In this document: positions 7,033 through 13,627 of the stretch, piece after piece | How positions within the stretch are numbered: position 1 is the stretch's first letter | How the letters are laid out: each line of letters begins with the position of its first letter | IMG/VR virus record: IMGVR_UViG_3300032516_000233 | Coordinates: 1 to 21,215 of that record | Reading direction: 5' to 3' (one strand) | Origin: a virus | Length of the DNA: 21,215 nucleotides | Position numbers and translations under genes: made by a program | Notes under the pieces: model-generated | Database searches by the model: none | What the model was told of the DNA's origin: nothing | The model's input: only the letters and a program-made list of their open reading frames with translations

Positions 7033-7205
7033 GCCGTCTACTGAGGGCCGAAGCGCCGGCGCTGCCAGTGACCGTTCGGTTATCGCCGGCTGAACAGAAG
7101 CGCGTTGCCGAGGCCGCGAAGGTCAACCACCAATCGCGTAGCGAGTTCGTGCGAGATGCGATTGTTGGGGCTGCCGAGGAATGCCTAGAACAGCCCCAAC
7201 AGTAG
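7029..7205 (+). CDS. Ribbon-helix-helix (CopG/Arc-like) protein
   Basis: A 58-residue protein whose ATG overlaps the protease stop (ATGA). Residues of about 12-48 fit the ribbon-helix-helix fold: a short strand (LPVTVRLS), helix A with a P-x-E-x-x-x-V start (PAEQKRVAEAA), and helix B with the S-R-S-E-F-V-R-D-A-I motif typical of CopG/antitoxin-like DNA-binding dimers. Such proteins repress promoters or act as antitoxins, but no toxin gene is adjacent. Its place between protease and capsid protein is unusual. The 3' end encodes one arm of a perfect 11-bp inverted repeat, so the mRNA end is strongly structured. Confidence 0.75.
   Translation: MSRLLRAEAPALPVTVRLSPAEQKRVAEAAKVNHQSRSEFVRDAIVGAAEECLEQPQQ
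7161..7203 (+). other. Long RNA hairpin at the 3' end of the RHH gene
   Basis: Bases 7163-7173 (TGTTGGGGCTG) are perfectly complementary to 7191-7201 (CAGCCCCAACA). One G-U and one A-U pair extend the stem to 7161/7203, making 13 pairs. Inside the 17-base loop, AGG at 7177-7179 can pair with CCT at 7184-7186. No T-run follows, so this is not a standard intrinsic terminator. It could be an mRNA processing or stabilising element ahead of the capsid gene, an attenuator, or a palindromic binding site for the RHH dimer. Confidence 0.6.
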
Positions 7206-7495
7206 CCTAACCCCACCAAGCCCGACCCGAACCGGCCCGGCCATTACTCGCGTCTCCTCTCCCCGCCTGCCACCCGAGCCACGCCTTGCCCTGCCTAGCC
7301 TGCCGTGAGTTGCCCATCCCCGCTCCGCACTTTAGTCCCGCCGAACTGTCAAGCGTAATACACAATTCGGGCTCGGCCGTAACATCCCTCCTAACGCGAC
7401 TTCCGTTGAAGGCGCGCGTTGACCGCCCGTGGTGCGAGATCGCGTCATGCGGGGCTGGGCCAATGCGCGCCTTTCGTATTCTAAGGAGCACACAG
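7206..7495 (+). other. Non-coding leader ahead of the capsid gene
   Basis: This 290-base stretch has no convincing gene, although the capsid frame stays open in it from 7286. The first 85 bases or so are strikingly C-rich and G-poor on this strand. The end holds the capsid ribosome site AAGGAG at 7483-7488. A TAATAC box at 7356-7361 could be a -10 element, but the -35 region is poor. It is the longest gap in a window where genes otherwise nearly touch, so separate control of the highly expressed capsid protein is plausible. Confidence 0.5.
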
Positions 7496-8818
7496 ATGGC
7501 AGCCAGAATTCACGTCCTGCGACAGCAGGAAGCCGACCTGAAGGTCGAGGCCAAGGCTCTGCTCGACAAGGCCAGCCAGGAGGGCAACCGCAAGCTGACT
7601 GCCGATGAGGCGGCCCGCTGCGACGCCATCGAGGCCGAGCTGAACGCGCTCAAGCCGGAGATCGCCCGCGAGGTGCGCTTCCAGGATGCGGAGCGCGCGG
7701 CCGGCGGCCGGATCGAGATGGGCGTCGACCACGCTTCGGAGCGCCCGTGGGGGCCGAAACTCCCCGAACGGGCGTCGGCGGAAATCCAGACCCAAGCCAG
7801 ACAGGCCGCGCTCGGCGAATTTGCCATCGCGGTCAAGAACGTCGCGACCGGGCGCGGAGCCGATCCGAGACTGTTCGCGGTGGCGACGGGCATGGGGACG
7901 GCCATCCCCTCCGATGGGGCCTTTGCGATTCCGACCGAACTCGCTCCCGGCATCGAGACGTACATGTTCGAGGGCGGCGAGCTTCTGAGCCGGGTCGACT
8001 CCCGGACGATCACCGGCAACAACATGGCCTACGTCGTGATCAACGAGACGGACAAGTCGAGCACGCGGGCCGGCGGAGTGTTGCACTACTGGGTCGATGA
8101 AGGCACGGCGCCGACCGCCTCGAAGCCGACTCTGGCGCGCGTCGAGTTCAAGCTCCGCAAGGTGGGCTGTCTCGGGTACGCGACCGACGAATTGATCGCG
8201 GACGCGGCGGCCCTCGGGGGCGAACTCGAGAAGCACTTCAGCTATGAGCTGACCTTCGGCGTCGAGGACGCGATCACGGAAGGCAACGGCGTGAACAAGC
8301 CGCTCGGCTATCTCGGCGCCCCGTGCCTCGTGACGGTCTCCGCGCAAGGTGGACAGACGGCAGCGACGATTGTCGGCCCGAACATCACGAACATGTGGGC
8401 GCGGCTATCGGCGCGGTCGGCGGCGAATGCCGTCTGGCTGGCCAATCGGGACACGATTCCGCAACTCGCGATCCTCACGACAGCGGTCGGCACGGGCGGA
8501 TTCGCGTATCCCTACGCCAGCGTCAGCAATGGCGCGATCTCGCTGTGGGGCCGCCCGGTCGTGTTCACCGAATACAACGCCACGCTTGGCACGATTGGCG
8601 ATCTCGTGCTGATTGACCTGAGCCAGTACCGCCTCATCCGCAAGGGTGGAGTCGAGCAGGCGAGTTCGATTCACGTCCTGTTCTCCAGCGGGGAGCAGAC
8701 CTTCCGGGCGTTCTATCGGTGCGACGGGGCGATGATGCCGCGCTCGGCGGTGACTCCGTTCAAGGGTGGCTCGACGAAGACGCTGAGCCCGTGCGTGGTA
8801 CTTGCAACTCGTTCGTAA
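7496..8818 (+). CDS. Major capsid protein (HK97 fold)
   Basis: The main shell protein of the icosahedral head. I place the start at ATG 7496 because AAGGAG lies seven bases upstream. ATG 7463 (11 more residues) and an earlier open frame lack such a site. This gives 440 residues. Residues of about 5-65 are charged and helical (LRQQEADLKVEAKALLDKA and the AELNALKPEIAREV helix), which matches the delta/scaffolding domain of HK97-type capsid proteins. The mature fold starts around 125-145 (FAVATGMGTAIPSDGAFAIP) and shows the N-arm/E-loop region, the GYATDELIADA spine helix, and the ITEGNGVNKPLGYLG motif typical of the family. No separate scaffold gene is visible, which agrees with a cleaved internal delta domain and the S49 protease upstream. 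Confidence 0.95.
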   Translation: MAARIHVLRQQEADLKVEAKALLDKASQEGNRKLTADEAARCDAIEAELNALKPEIAREVRFQDAERAAGGRIEMGVDHASERPWGPKLPERASAEIQTQARQAALGEFAIAVKNVATGRGADPRLFAVATGMGTAIPSDGAFAIPTELAPGIETYMFEGGELLSRVDSRTITGNNMAYVVINETDKSSTRAGGVLHYWVDEGTAPTASKPTLARVEFKLRKVGCLGYATDELIADAAALGGELEKHFSYELTFGVEDAITEGNGVNKPLGYLGAPCLVTVSAQGGQTAATIVGPNITNMWARLSARSAANAVWLANRDTIPQLAILTTAVGTGGFAYPYASVSNGAISLWGRPVVFTEYNATLGTIGDLVLIDLSQYRLIRKGGVEQASSIHVLFSSGEQTFRAFYRCDGAMMPRSAVTPFKGGSTKTLSPCVVLATRS

Positions 8819-8830
8819 GGAGCACCAGTC

Positions 8831-9316
8831 ATGAGCAGACTCAGTGAAGAACTGCAAATCGTTCCGATGATCACGCCAGAAGCCTACGGCGGGGCCGGGG
8901 TGGACAGCGATGCGATCGACATGAGCCGGTTTTCGTCCGTGACGTTCGTGTTTCAGTTTGGCGACGTCACGGGCGACTCGACTCTGATCTGTTATCCCGG
9001 CTCCACGAATGCGATCGCAGTGGCGAAGAGCGCCACAGCCATTGCGTTCAAGTACCGGCTTTCGGCCGCGGCCGCGCTCACCACGCTTGGTGACACCTAC
9101 GGCGATCCGGTCGCCGTGGCCTACACCGGCCTGATACTGACGGCGGCGACGTTCGACGACCACACGATGCTGGTCGAGTTTGACTGCGACCAGATGACGA
9201 CGACGAATCGCTTCATCGTCTGGGCGGTGAGCTCGACGGCGAACCCGATGGACCTGGGCTGCGTGGCGATCGGGAAGCCGCGGTGGCCGGGCCACACGGG
9301 CGTGACGGCACTCTAA
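8831..9316 (+). CDS. Capsid-adjacent structural protein of unknown function
   Basis: A 161-residue protein directly after the capsid gene, with a good ribosome site (AAGGAG, overlapping the capsid stop). The N-terminus SEELQIVPMITPEAYGG and the pattern AGVDSDAIDMSRFSSVTFVFQFGDVTGDS (in parts) match a set of small proteins I know from phage head modules that follow the capsid gene. The remainder is beta-rich with many Ala/Thr residues. A head-decoration or capsid-stabilising role is likely from position and probable high expression, but no member I recall has an established function. Confidence 0.75.
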   Translation: MSRLSEELQIVPMITPEAYGGAGVDSDAIDMSRFSSVTFVFQFGDVTGDSTLICYPGSTNAIAVAKSATAIAFKYRLSAAAALTTLGDTYGDPVAVAYTGLILTAATFDDHTMLVEFDCDQMTTTNRFIVWAVSSTANPMDLGCVAIGKPRWPGHTGVTAL

Positions 9317-9331
9317 CCAGGGGAGGGTGAG

Positions 9332-9808
9332 ATGTATTCAGGGCCTACTCCCGGCGCGAGCGTCATCACCGACATCGGCAAGGGATTCCGGGCGACTCGG
9401 GCGACGGACACCTTGCCGCAGACCGCCGAGGAAGCGATCTTCACGGTCTCCGGGGGCCGCGTGTTCATCACGCGGTTCTTCGGGGAAGTCACCGATACGA
9501 TCTCGGCCACGGACCCACAACTGAGCATCACGACGGCGCCCACCACTGGAACCGCCGTTGTGTTGGCCTCGACTGTGGATAGCAAGAGCGCGGAGATCGG
9601 CGGGTTCCTGTCGGTCGAGGGCGACGGGTCCGCGCTGGTCCTGTCGCTGGCGGGGGCGATCCTCGGGACGGCGGTGCCCTGCAACTGCATCGTGGCAGTG
9701 GGCAGCATTGTCCTCAAGTCGCTGGCCAGCCAGACGGGTTCGATGAAGTGGTTCCTGACGTATTTCCCGCTCGATCTCGGCGCGGCCGTGGTCGGGACAT
9801 CCGCGTGA
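9332..9808 (+). CDS. Virion protein, copy A of second tandem pair
   Basis: A 158-residue protein with a strong ribosome site (AGGGGAGG) 5-12 bases upstream. It is a paralog of the following gene. Shared blocks are ATRATDTLPQT/ARATAALPQS, a FTVxGGRVxxTxxFGEVT core, a TPTTGT-like turn, SxEIGGFL, LxxSLAGA and xGxMKWxxxYxPLDxGA near the C-terminus. The last block is typical of a recurrent, uncharacterised phage family encoded near capsid genes. The fold appears to be an all-beta sandwich. A capsid surface role is inferred from position, strand pattern and the strong translation signal. Confidence 0.75.
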   Translation: MYSGPTPGASVITDIGKGFRATRATDTLPQTAEEAIFTVSGGRVFITRFFGEVTDTISATDPQLSITTAPTTGTAVVLASTVDSKSAEIGGFLSVEGDGSALVLSLAGAILGTAVPCNCIVAVGSIVLKSLASQTGSMKWFLTYFPLDLGAAVVGTSA

Positions 9809-9824
9809 GGGGAGTGAGCACACC

Positions 9825-10283
9825 ATGAATGACGACGCCTCACGCGACATGCTCACGACCATGTATCTCGGGTATCACGTCGCCCGAGCCACGGCTGCAT
9901 TGCCACAGTCGACGAATCACGCGCTGTTCACCGTCGCCGGGGGCCGCGTCGAAGTGACGCTGCTCTTTGGCGAGGTGACGACGGCGATCCAGAACAGTGA
10001 CCCGGTGCTGTCGGTCAACTCGACGCCGACGCCCGGCACGGTGCTGGCGCTCGGGGCCACCGTGGACACAACCTCGCTGGAGATCGGCGGATTCCTACGT
10101 GTCGTCGGGGCGGGCAACCTGGTCAAGTCGTTGGCCGGTGCCGCGCTGTCCACGACCTACTGCTCGTTCGTGGTGCCGATCGGCACGATCCGACTCGCCG
10201 GCGGAGCCAGCAAGCAGGGCAACATGAAGTGGGACGTGTTCTACAAACCACTCGACGAGGGCGCGACGGTGACTGCGGCGTAG
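9825..10283 (+). CDS. Virion protein, copy B of second tandem pair
   Basis: A 152-residue paralog of the preceding gene with the same core (LFTVAGGRVEVTLLFGEVT, TLEIGGFL-type strand, NMKWDVFYKPLDEGATV). The main differences are the N-terminal 15 residues and a shorter middle loop. GGGGAG lies upstream of ATG 9825. Both copies keep the complete fold and neither shows a frame break, so both are probably used. Divergence of the N-termini could mean different attachment points on the particle; this is inference. Confidence 0.75.
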   Translation: MNDDASRDMLTTMYLGYHVARATAALPQSTNHALFTVAGGRVEVTLLFGEVTTAIQNSDPVLSVNSTPTPGTVLALGATVDTTSLEIGGFLRVVGAGNLVKSLAGAALSTTYCSFVVPIGTIRLAGGASKQGNMKWDVFYKPLDEGATVTAA

Positions 10284-10309
10284 TGCCGCGTTGAACAGGA
10301 GACAGGCAC

Positions 10310-10957
10310 ATGCCAGCACAGTTTGTTGGTTTGCGGAACGACCCGGACGGCGTGACCGGCAACGATGCCGACCGGACGAGCCGAGACGGCGCCAAGGTCG
10401 TCACGCAGGCGCATGGCAAGTATCTCGAATCGACCACGCGCAGCCGGGTCTATACCGGCATGTCGGCCTCGACCGGAAATGTCTTGACCGTGCCGGCGAC
10501 CACGGGCGGGCACCCCTCGCTGTGGAACCCGTCAGACAGCGGGCGGTACGTCAGCATCATCCGGCTCGTACTCTCCTACGTCAGCGGGACGAATGCGCCA
10601 GGCTCGATTGAGTGGGCGTACACGCTGGCGACGGGCGCAGCTGTGGCAACGGCCGCACCGATCTTGACTTACACCGTCGTGTCGCCCGTTGGGGTACTCG
10701 GCGGGCCGCTCGACAACAAGGCGAAGTGGAGTCCGACCACGAACACGTTTACGGCCGCGCCGGTATTCCTGCGACCGACCGGGTTCTCGCTGGTGACGGG
10801 CGCGGACGCCAGCGCCCTCGCGCCGTTCGTGCTCATCGCCGAATACGACGGCGACTTCGTGCTGGCTCCAGGCACGGCGATTTCGTTGTGCAGCCAGGCT
10901 GCGACGACGACGGCCGGATTCCAGGTGTCGGTGACGTGGGAAGAAGCGCCGAAGTAA
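10310..10957 (+). CDS. Virion protein, copy A of third tandem pair
   Basis: A 215-residue protein with AGGAGA upstream of ATG 10310. It pairs with the next gene over its whole length. Conserved blocks are MPAQ(F/Y), GLRND, DADRT, RDGAKVV, HGKYL, RVYTG, GGHP(S/T)LWNPSDS, SIIRL, IEWA, APILT, NTFTAAPVFLRP, YDGDFVLAPGTA and TWEE. The LWNPSDSG / IIRL motif and the late YDGDFVLAPGTA motif recall small virion proteins that form beta-jelly-roll-like trimers, but this is only resemblance. No enzyme motif is present. It is likely a head surface protein given its location after the capsid gene. Confidence 0.75.
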   Translation: MPAQFVGLRNDPDGVTGNDADRTSRDGAKVVTQAHGKYLESTTRSRVYTGMSASTGNVLTVPATTGGHPSLWNPSDSGRYVSIIRLVLSYVSGTNAPGSIEWAYTLATGAAVATAAPILTYTVVSPVGVLGGPLDNKAKWSPTTNTFTAAPVFLRPTGFSLVTGADASALAPFVLIAEYDGDFVLAPGTAISLCSQAATTTAGFQVSVTWEEAPK

Positions 10958-10970
10958 AGGAGCTGCAGAG

Positions 10971-11615
10971 ATGCCCGCACAGTACATCGGCCTGCGCAAC
11001 GACCAGGACGGATTGAGCACGAGCGATGCCGACCGGACCACGCGCGACGGCGCCAAGGTCGTCACGGATTCGCACGGCAAGTATCTCCAGCAGGCGATCA
11101 ACGGCCGAGTCTATACCGGCGTTGGAGCCTCGACCGGCATCGCCCTGATTGCGCCGGCGGCAGGCGGAGGGCACCCGACGCTCTGGAACCCCAGTGACAG
11201 CGACGTGTATCTCAGCATCATTCGGCTCGAAATGGGGCACCGCACGGGCACGCACAAGCCGGGCGGGATTGAGTGGGCGTCTACGCTGAACACCGGGGCG
11301 TCTGTGGCCACGGGCGCGCCGATCTTGACGTTCACGGTCGTGGCGCCGATCGCGCTCGCCGGTGGGCTCCAGAACAAGGGGCAGTGGTCACCGACCGTGA
11401 ACACCTTCACCGCGGCGCCCGTGTTTCTCCGGCCGGCCGGCATTGGCTGTCTCACGCTCGCGGCGGCCACGGATGCGGCTCCGTACACGATGCGCGTCCA
11501 GTACGACGGCGACTTCGTGCTGGCGCCGGGCACGGCGGTTTCGCTGTGCTTCCAAGCGGCCACGACCACGGCGGTCTTCCAAGTGGCGGTGACGTGGGAA
11601 GAGTTGGCGTACTGA
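10971..11615 (+). CDS. Virion protein, copy B of third tandem pair
   Basis: A 214-residue paralog of the preceding gene, about 60 percent identical by eye and with long shared DNA stretches, so the duplication is recent compared with the other pairs. AAGGAG sits seven bases before ATG 10971. It keeps every conserved block, with one residue deleted around position 132 (LGGPL against AGG-L). The most divergent parts are residues of about 36-65 and 150-175. There is no sign of decay. It is probably a second capsid surface component. Confidence 0.75.
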   Translation: MPAQYIGLRNDQDGLSTSDADRTTRDGAKVVTDSHGKYLQQAINGRVYTGVGASTGIALIAPAAGGGHPTLWNPSDSDVYLSIIRLEMGHRTGTHKPGGIEWASTLNTGASVATGAPILTFTVVAPIALAGGLQNKGQWSPTVNTFTAAPVFLRPAGIGCLTLAAATDAAPYTMRVQYDGDFVLAPGTAVSLCFQAATTTAVFQVAVTWEELAY

Positions 11616-11616
11616 C

Positions 11617-12291
11617 ATGTCGAAGACTCCCGTCAGCGTGACCTGGGACGGCACGAATCTGAACTTCTGTGATCCAGCGGGTGGCGTCCTGGTCAAGACG
11701 CCGCTCGATCAGCGCCAGCTTGCGACGGTTCCCATCGCCGGGTCCGAGACGGTCTCGACGTTGACGCCGGACCAGATGAATCTGCTGGTGGCCCGCATCA
11801 ACTCGCTGCGCACGTATTTGGCCGATGGGATGTTGCAGATCGGCACGATCACCATCTCGGCCACGGCGGAAAAGTTCAAAACCACGACGACGGCGATCTA
11901 CACCATCGGAGGCGCGATCTACGCCAAGGCCGCGACCGACGACCTCGTGTTTTCTGCCGCCAACACGATCAACGCGGCGGCAGCGGCGACAGCTTTCTGG
12001 GGTGCCTGGATCGTGGAAATCGGGGTGGATGGGTCGGTGCATACCAAGCCGGCCGCGTTCACGAGCGCGGCGGACATGTCCTATACGACCGAGGCTCTGG
12101 CGATTGCGGGTCTTCCGTCGCCCACGGCATCGCATGTCCAACTCGGCTACATCACCGCGCAGAACGTGGTCTCCGCCAAGTGGGACGCGAACACCGACAA
12201 CCTGACCGTGGGCGTGGGCGCGACAAACGTGACGGCGCGGGCGTTCTACGATCTGCCGGCGGCGAAGACACTCCCGGCGGCGATTGCGTAA
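11617..12291 (+). CDS. Structural protein of unknown function
   Basis: A 224-residue protein starting one base after the upstream stop, with only a weak ribosome site, so translation is probably coupled. The N-terminus has SVTWDGTNLNFCDPAGG; residues of about 48-70 form a likely helix (TLTPDQMNLLVARINSLR). The long middle is beta-rich (TITISATAEKF, AIYTIGGAIYAKA, WGAWIVEIGVDGSVHTKPAA). The C-terminus is Ala-rich. It has no close copy here. Its position just before the connector suggests a head or neck component. The phrase GAWIVEIGVDGSV is of a type common in uncharacterised phage structural proteins. Confidence 0.65.
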   Translation: MSKTPVSVTWDGTNLNFCDPAGGVLVKTPLDQRQLATVPIAGSETVSTLTPDQMNLLVARINSLRTYLADGMLQIGTITISATAEKFKTTTTAIYTIGGAIYAKAATDDLVFSAANTINAAAAATAFWGAWIVEIGVDGSVHTKPAAFTSAADMSYTTEALAIAGLPSPTASHVQLGYITAQNVVSAKWDANTDNLTVGVGATNVTARAFYDLPAAKTLPAAIA

Positions 12292-12314
12292 ACAAGGGGC
12301 CGAGGTGTGGTCAG

Positions 12315-13250
12315 ATGGCGCTCTCGCTCGTAACGCCTGCCGCGACGGAATGCCTCACCATCTCCGAGGTCAAGCAACATCTCCGTCTCGATACCTCTAA
12401 CGGGGAGCCGGCACCGACCGCTCCCACTGTCGCTCTGGTGGTCATCGCGGGCAATCTCACGGCAGGCGTGCATCGCTGGCTGTGGGTGGCCCGCACCGCG
12501 GACGGCGCCACCGAAGCCGGGGCGGTCTCTGCGCCCCTGACGACCATTCTCGCCACACATGGCAAGGCCACGGTCACGAAGCCGCTCGGCGGGAGCGCAG
12601 TCACCTACATGGACCTGTACCGCACCGCGGCGGGTGGGACCACCTATCTGCTCGTGGCGGCGACGGCGAATGATGGCGCGACCTACACCGACAACATCGC
12701 GGACGGGTCGCTCGGGGCACAAGCGCCGACGACGAACACCACGGCCGATCCTGAACTCACGTCCTGGCTGACGGCCGCGCGGCAGTACTGCGAGACGTTC
12801 ACGCATCGCGCGCTGATTACCCAGACCTGGGATCTGAAGCTCGACGGGTTTCCATGCGGTGAGGCGATCTGGCTGCCGAAGCCGCCCCTGATTTCGATCA
12901 CCACGGCCACCGGGTTGATTGTCACCTACACCGCCACGGCTGGCACGCTCACGACGTGGGCGGAAGCGAACTACACCGTGGATGCTCCTGCCGGGCCTAC
13001 AGCGGCTCCTGGGCGCATTGTTCCGGCGTACGGCGTGGTCTATCCCTCGACCCGCGATGTGCCCAACGCGGTCAACGTGCGCTTCGTGGCGGGCTATGGG
13101 GCCGCGAGTGCGGTGCCGGCGGGGATTAAGGCGGCGATCAAGTTGCTCATCGGGGCCTGGTGGAATCAGAGAGAGGCCGTTGGCGCGGCGAACCTGGCCG
13201 AGACTCCGATGGGTGTCGGGGCGCTCCTTTGGCCTTTTAAGAGTTTTTGA
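12315..13250 (+). CDS. Head-tail connector (gp6-like) with inserted Ig-like module
   Basis: The adaptor ring that sits below the portal in the neck. Start ATG 12315 (GAGGTG upstream) gives 311 residues, far more than the roughly 100-200 of usual gp6-like connectors. The two ends fit the family: residues 13-26 (CLTISEVKQHLRLD), then about 146-311 with SWLTAARQYCETFTHRALITQTW, LPKPPLISI, RIVPAYGVVYP, NAVNVRFVAGYG, IKLLIGAWWNQREA and PMGVGALLWP. Between the first helix and the SWLTAARQYCE helix lies an extra module of about 115 residues (about 29-144), which is not part of the family. It matches a module in the next-but-one gene. The stop overlaps the head-closure start by one base. Confidence 0.9.
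   Translation: MALSLVTPAATECLTISEVKQHLRLDTSNGEPAPTAPTVALVVIAGNLTAGVHRWLWVARTADGATEAGAVSAPLTTILATHGKATVTKPLGGSAVTYMDLYRTAAGGTTYLLVAATANDGATYTDNIADGSLGAQAPTTNTTADPELTSWLTAARQYCETFTHRALITQTWDLKLDGFPCGEAIWLPKPPLISITTATGLIVTYTATAGTLTTWAEANYTVDAPAGPTAAPGRIVPAYGVVYPSTRDVPNAVNVRFVAGYGAASAVPAGIKAAIKLLIGAWWNQREAVGAANLAETPMGVGALLWPFKSF
12399..12746 (+). other. Ig/FN3-like module inserted in the connector gene
   Basis: This codes for residues of about 29-144 of the connector. Key features are an AGNLTAGVHRW strand, a DGATEAGAVS turn, a DLYRTAAGGTTYLLVAATAND strand pair (in parts) and a YTDNIADGSLGAQAP end. The fibre-like gene holds the same order (DDGAHLYKVTF, GETELGTVS, RKIYRTKAG, YFLVVTLANN, DASLGSDD). 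Boundaries are approximate and were set where connector homology stops and resumes. Confidence 0.75.
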
Positions 13251-13627
13251 TGAGCATCGGCAACAAGGTCAAGCGCGTGCGCATCGAGCAGGCCGTCCTC
13301 ACGACGGACGCGCAGGGTGGGCACTCGACGGCCTGGACGCTGCGCTGTGTGGTTTGGGCACACGAACGACCCCTGAGCGGACGTGAGGCGATGCAGGCGG
13401 CGCAACTCACGGCCACCTTGAGCAGCGTCTGGGAAATCCACTACCGCACGGACATCGCGATCACGGATCGGATTCGGGTGGGCACGCGCGTGCTGAGTAT
13501 CGAAGCCATTATTGACCCGACGGATACGCGGAGGGAACTGCACCTCTCGTGTAGTGAGGTGCAGGGCGCCGTGGCCGAAACGATAGTCCCAGTATTGCCT
13601 TGGGTTCAGGCGGGGTGGATGTCGTGA
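13250..13627 (+). CDS. Head-closure / head-tail joining protein
   Basis: A 125-residue protein of the SPP1 gp16 / phage head-tail joining type, which plugs the connector after packaging and forms the platform for the tail. The start is ATG 13250 in a TGATG overlap with the connector stop; an in-frame TTG at 13247 is less likely. Family features are the N-terminal RVRIEQAVLTTDAQGGHSTAW strand pair (in parts), a Trp-Ala stretch (VVWAHERPLSGREAMQAAQL) and a C-terminal beta segment (ITDRIRVGTRVLSIEAIIDPTD), in the normal order and near the usual length. The next start lies inside its last codons (GTGA). Confidence 0.85.
   Translation: MSIGNKVKRVRIEQAVLTTDAQGGHSTAWTLRCVVWAHERPLSGREAMQAAQLTATLSSVWEIHYRTDIAITDRIRVGTRVLSIEAIIDPTDTRRELHLSCSEVQGAVAETIVPVLPWVQAGWMS

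Noticed and set aside
7161-7203. Intrinsic terminator after the RHH gene
   Set aside because: The stem is strong but no run of T follows it, so it is listed only as a hairpin.
7419-7447. TTGACC as -35 box of a capsid promoter
   Set aside because: The -10 position 17 bases on reads GCGTCA, which is a poor match.
7286-7495. Longer start of the capsid protein
   Set aside because: No ribosome site, residues not typical of the family; ATG 7496 has AAGGAG at proper spacing.
7481-8347. Long minus-strand open frame opposite the capsid gene
   Set aside because: An Arg/Leu/Gly-rich mirror frame of a GC-rich gene with no recognisable domain; the + strand carries a clear capsid protein.
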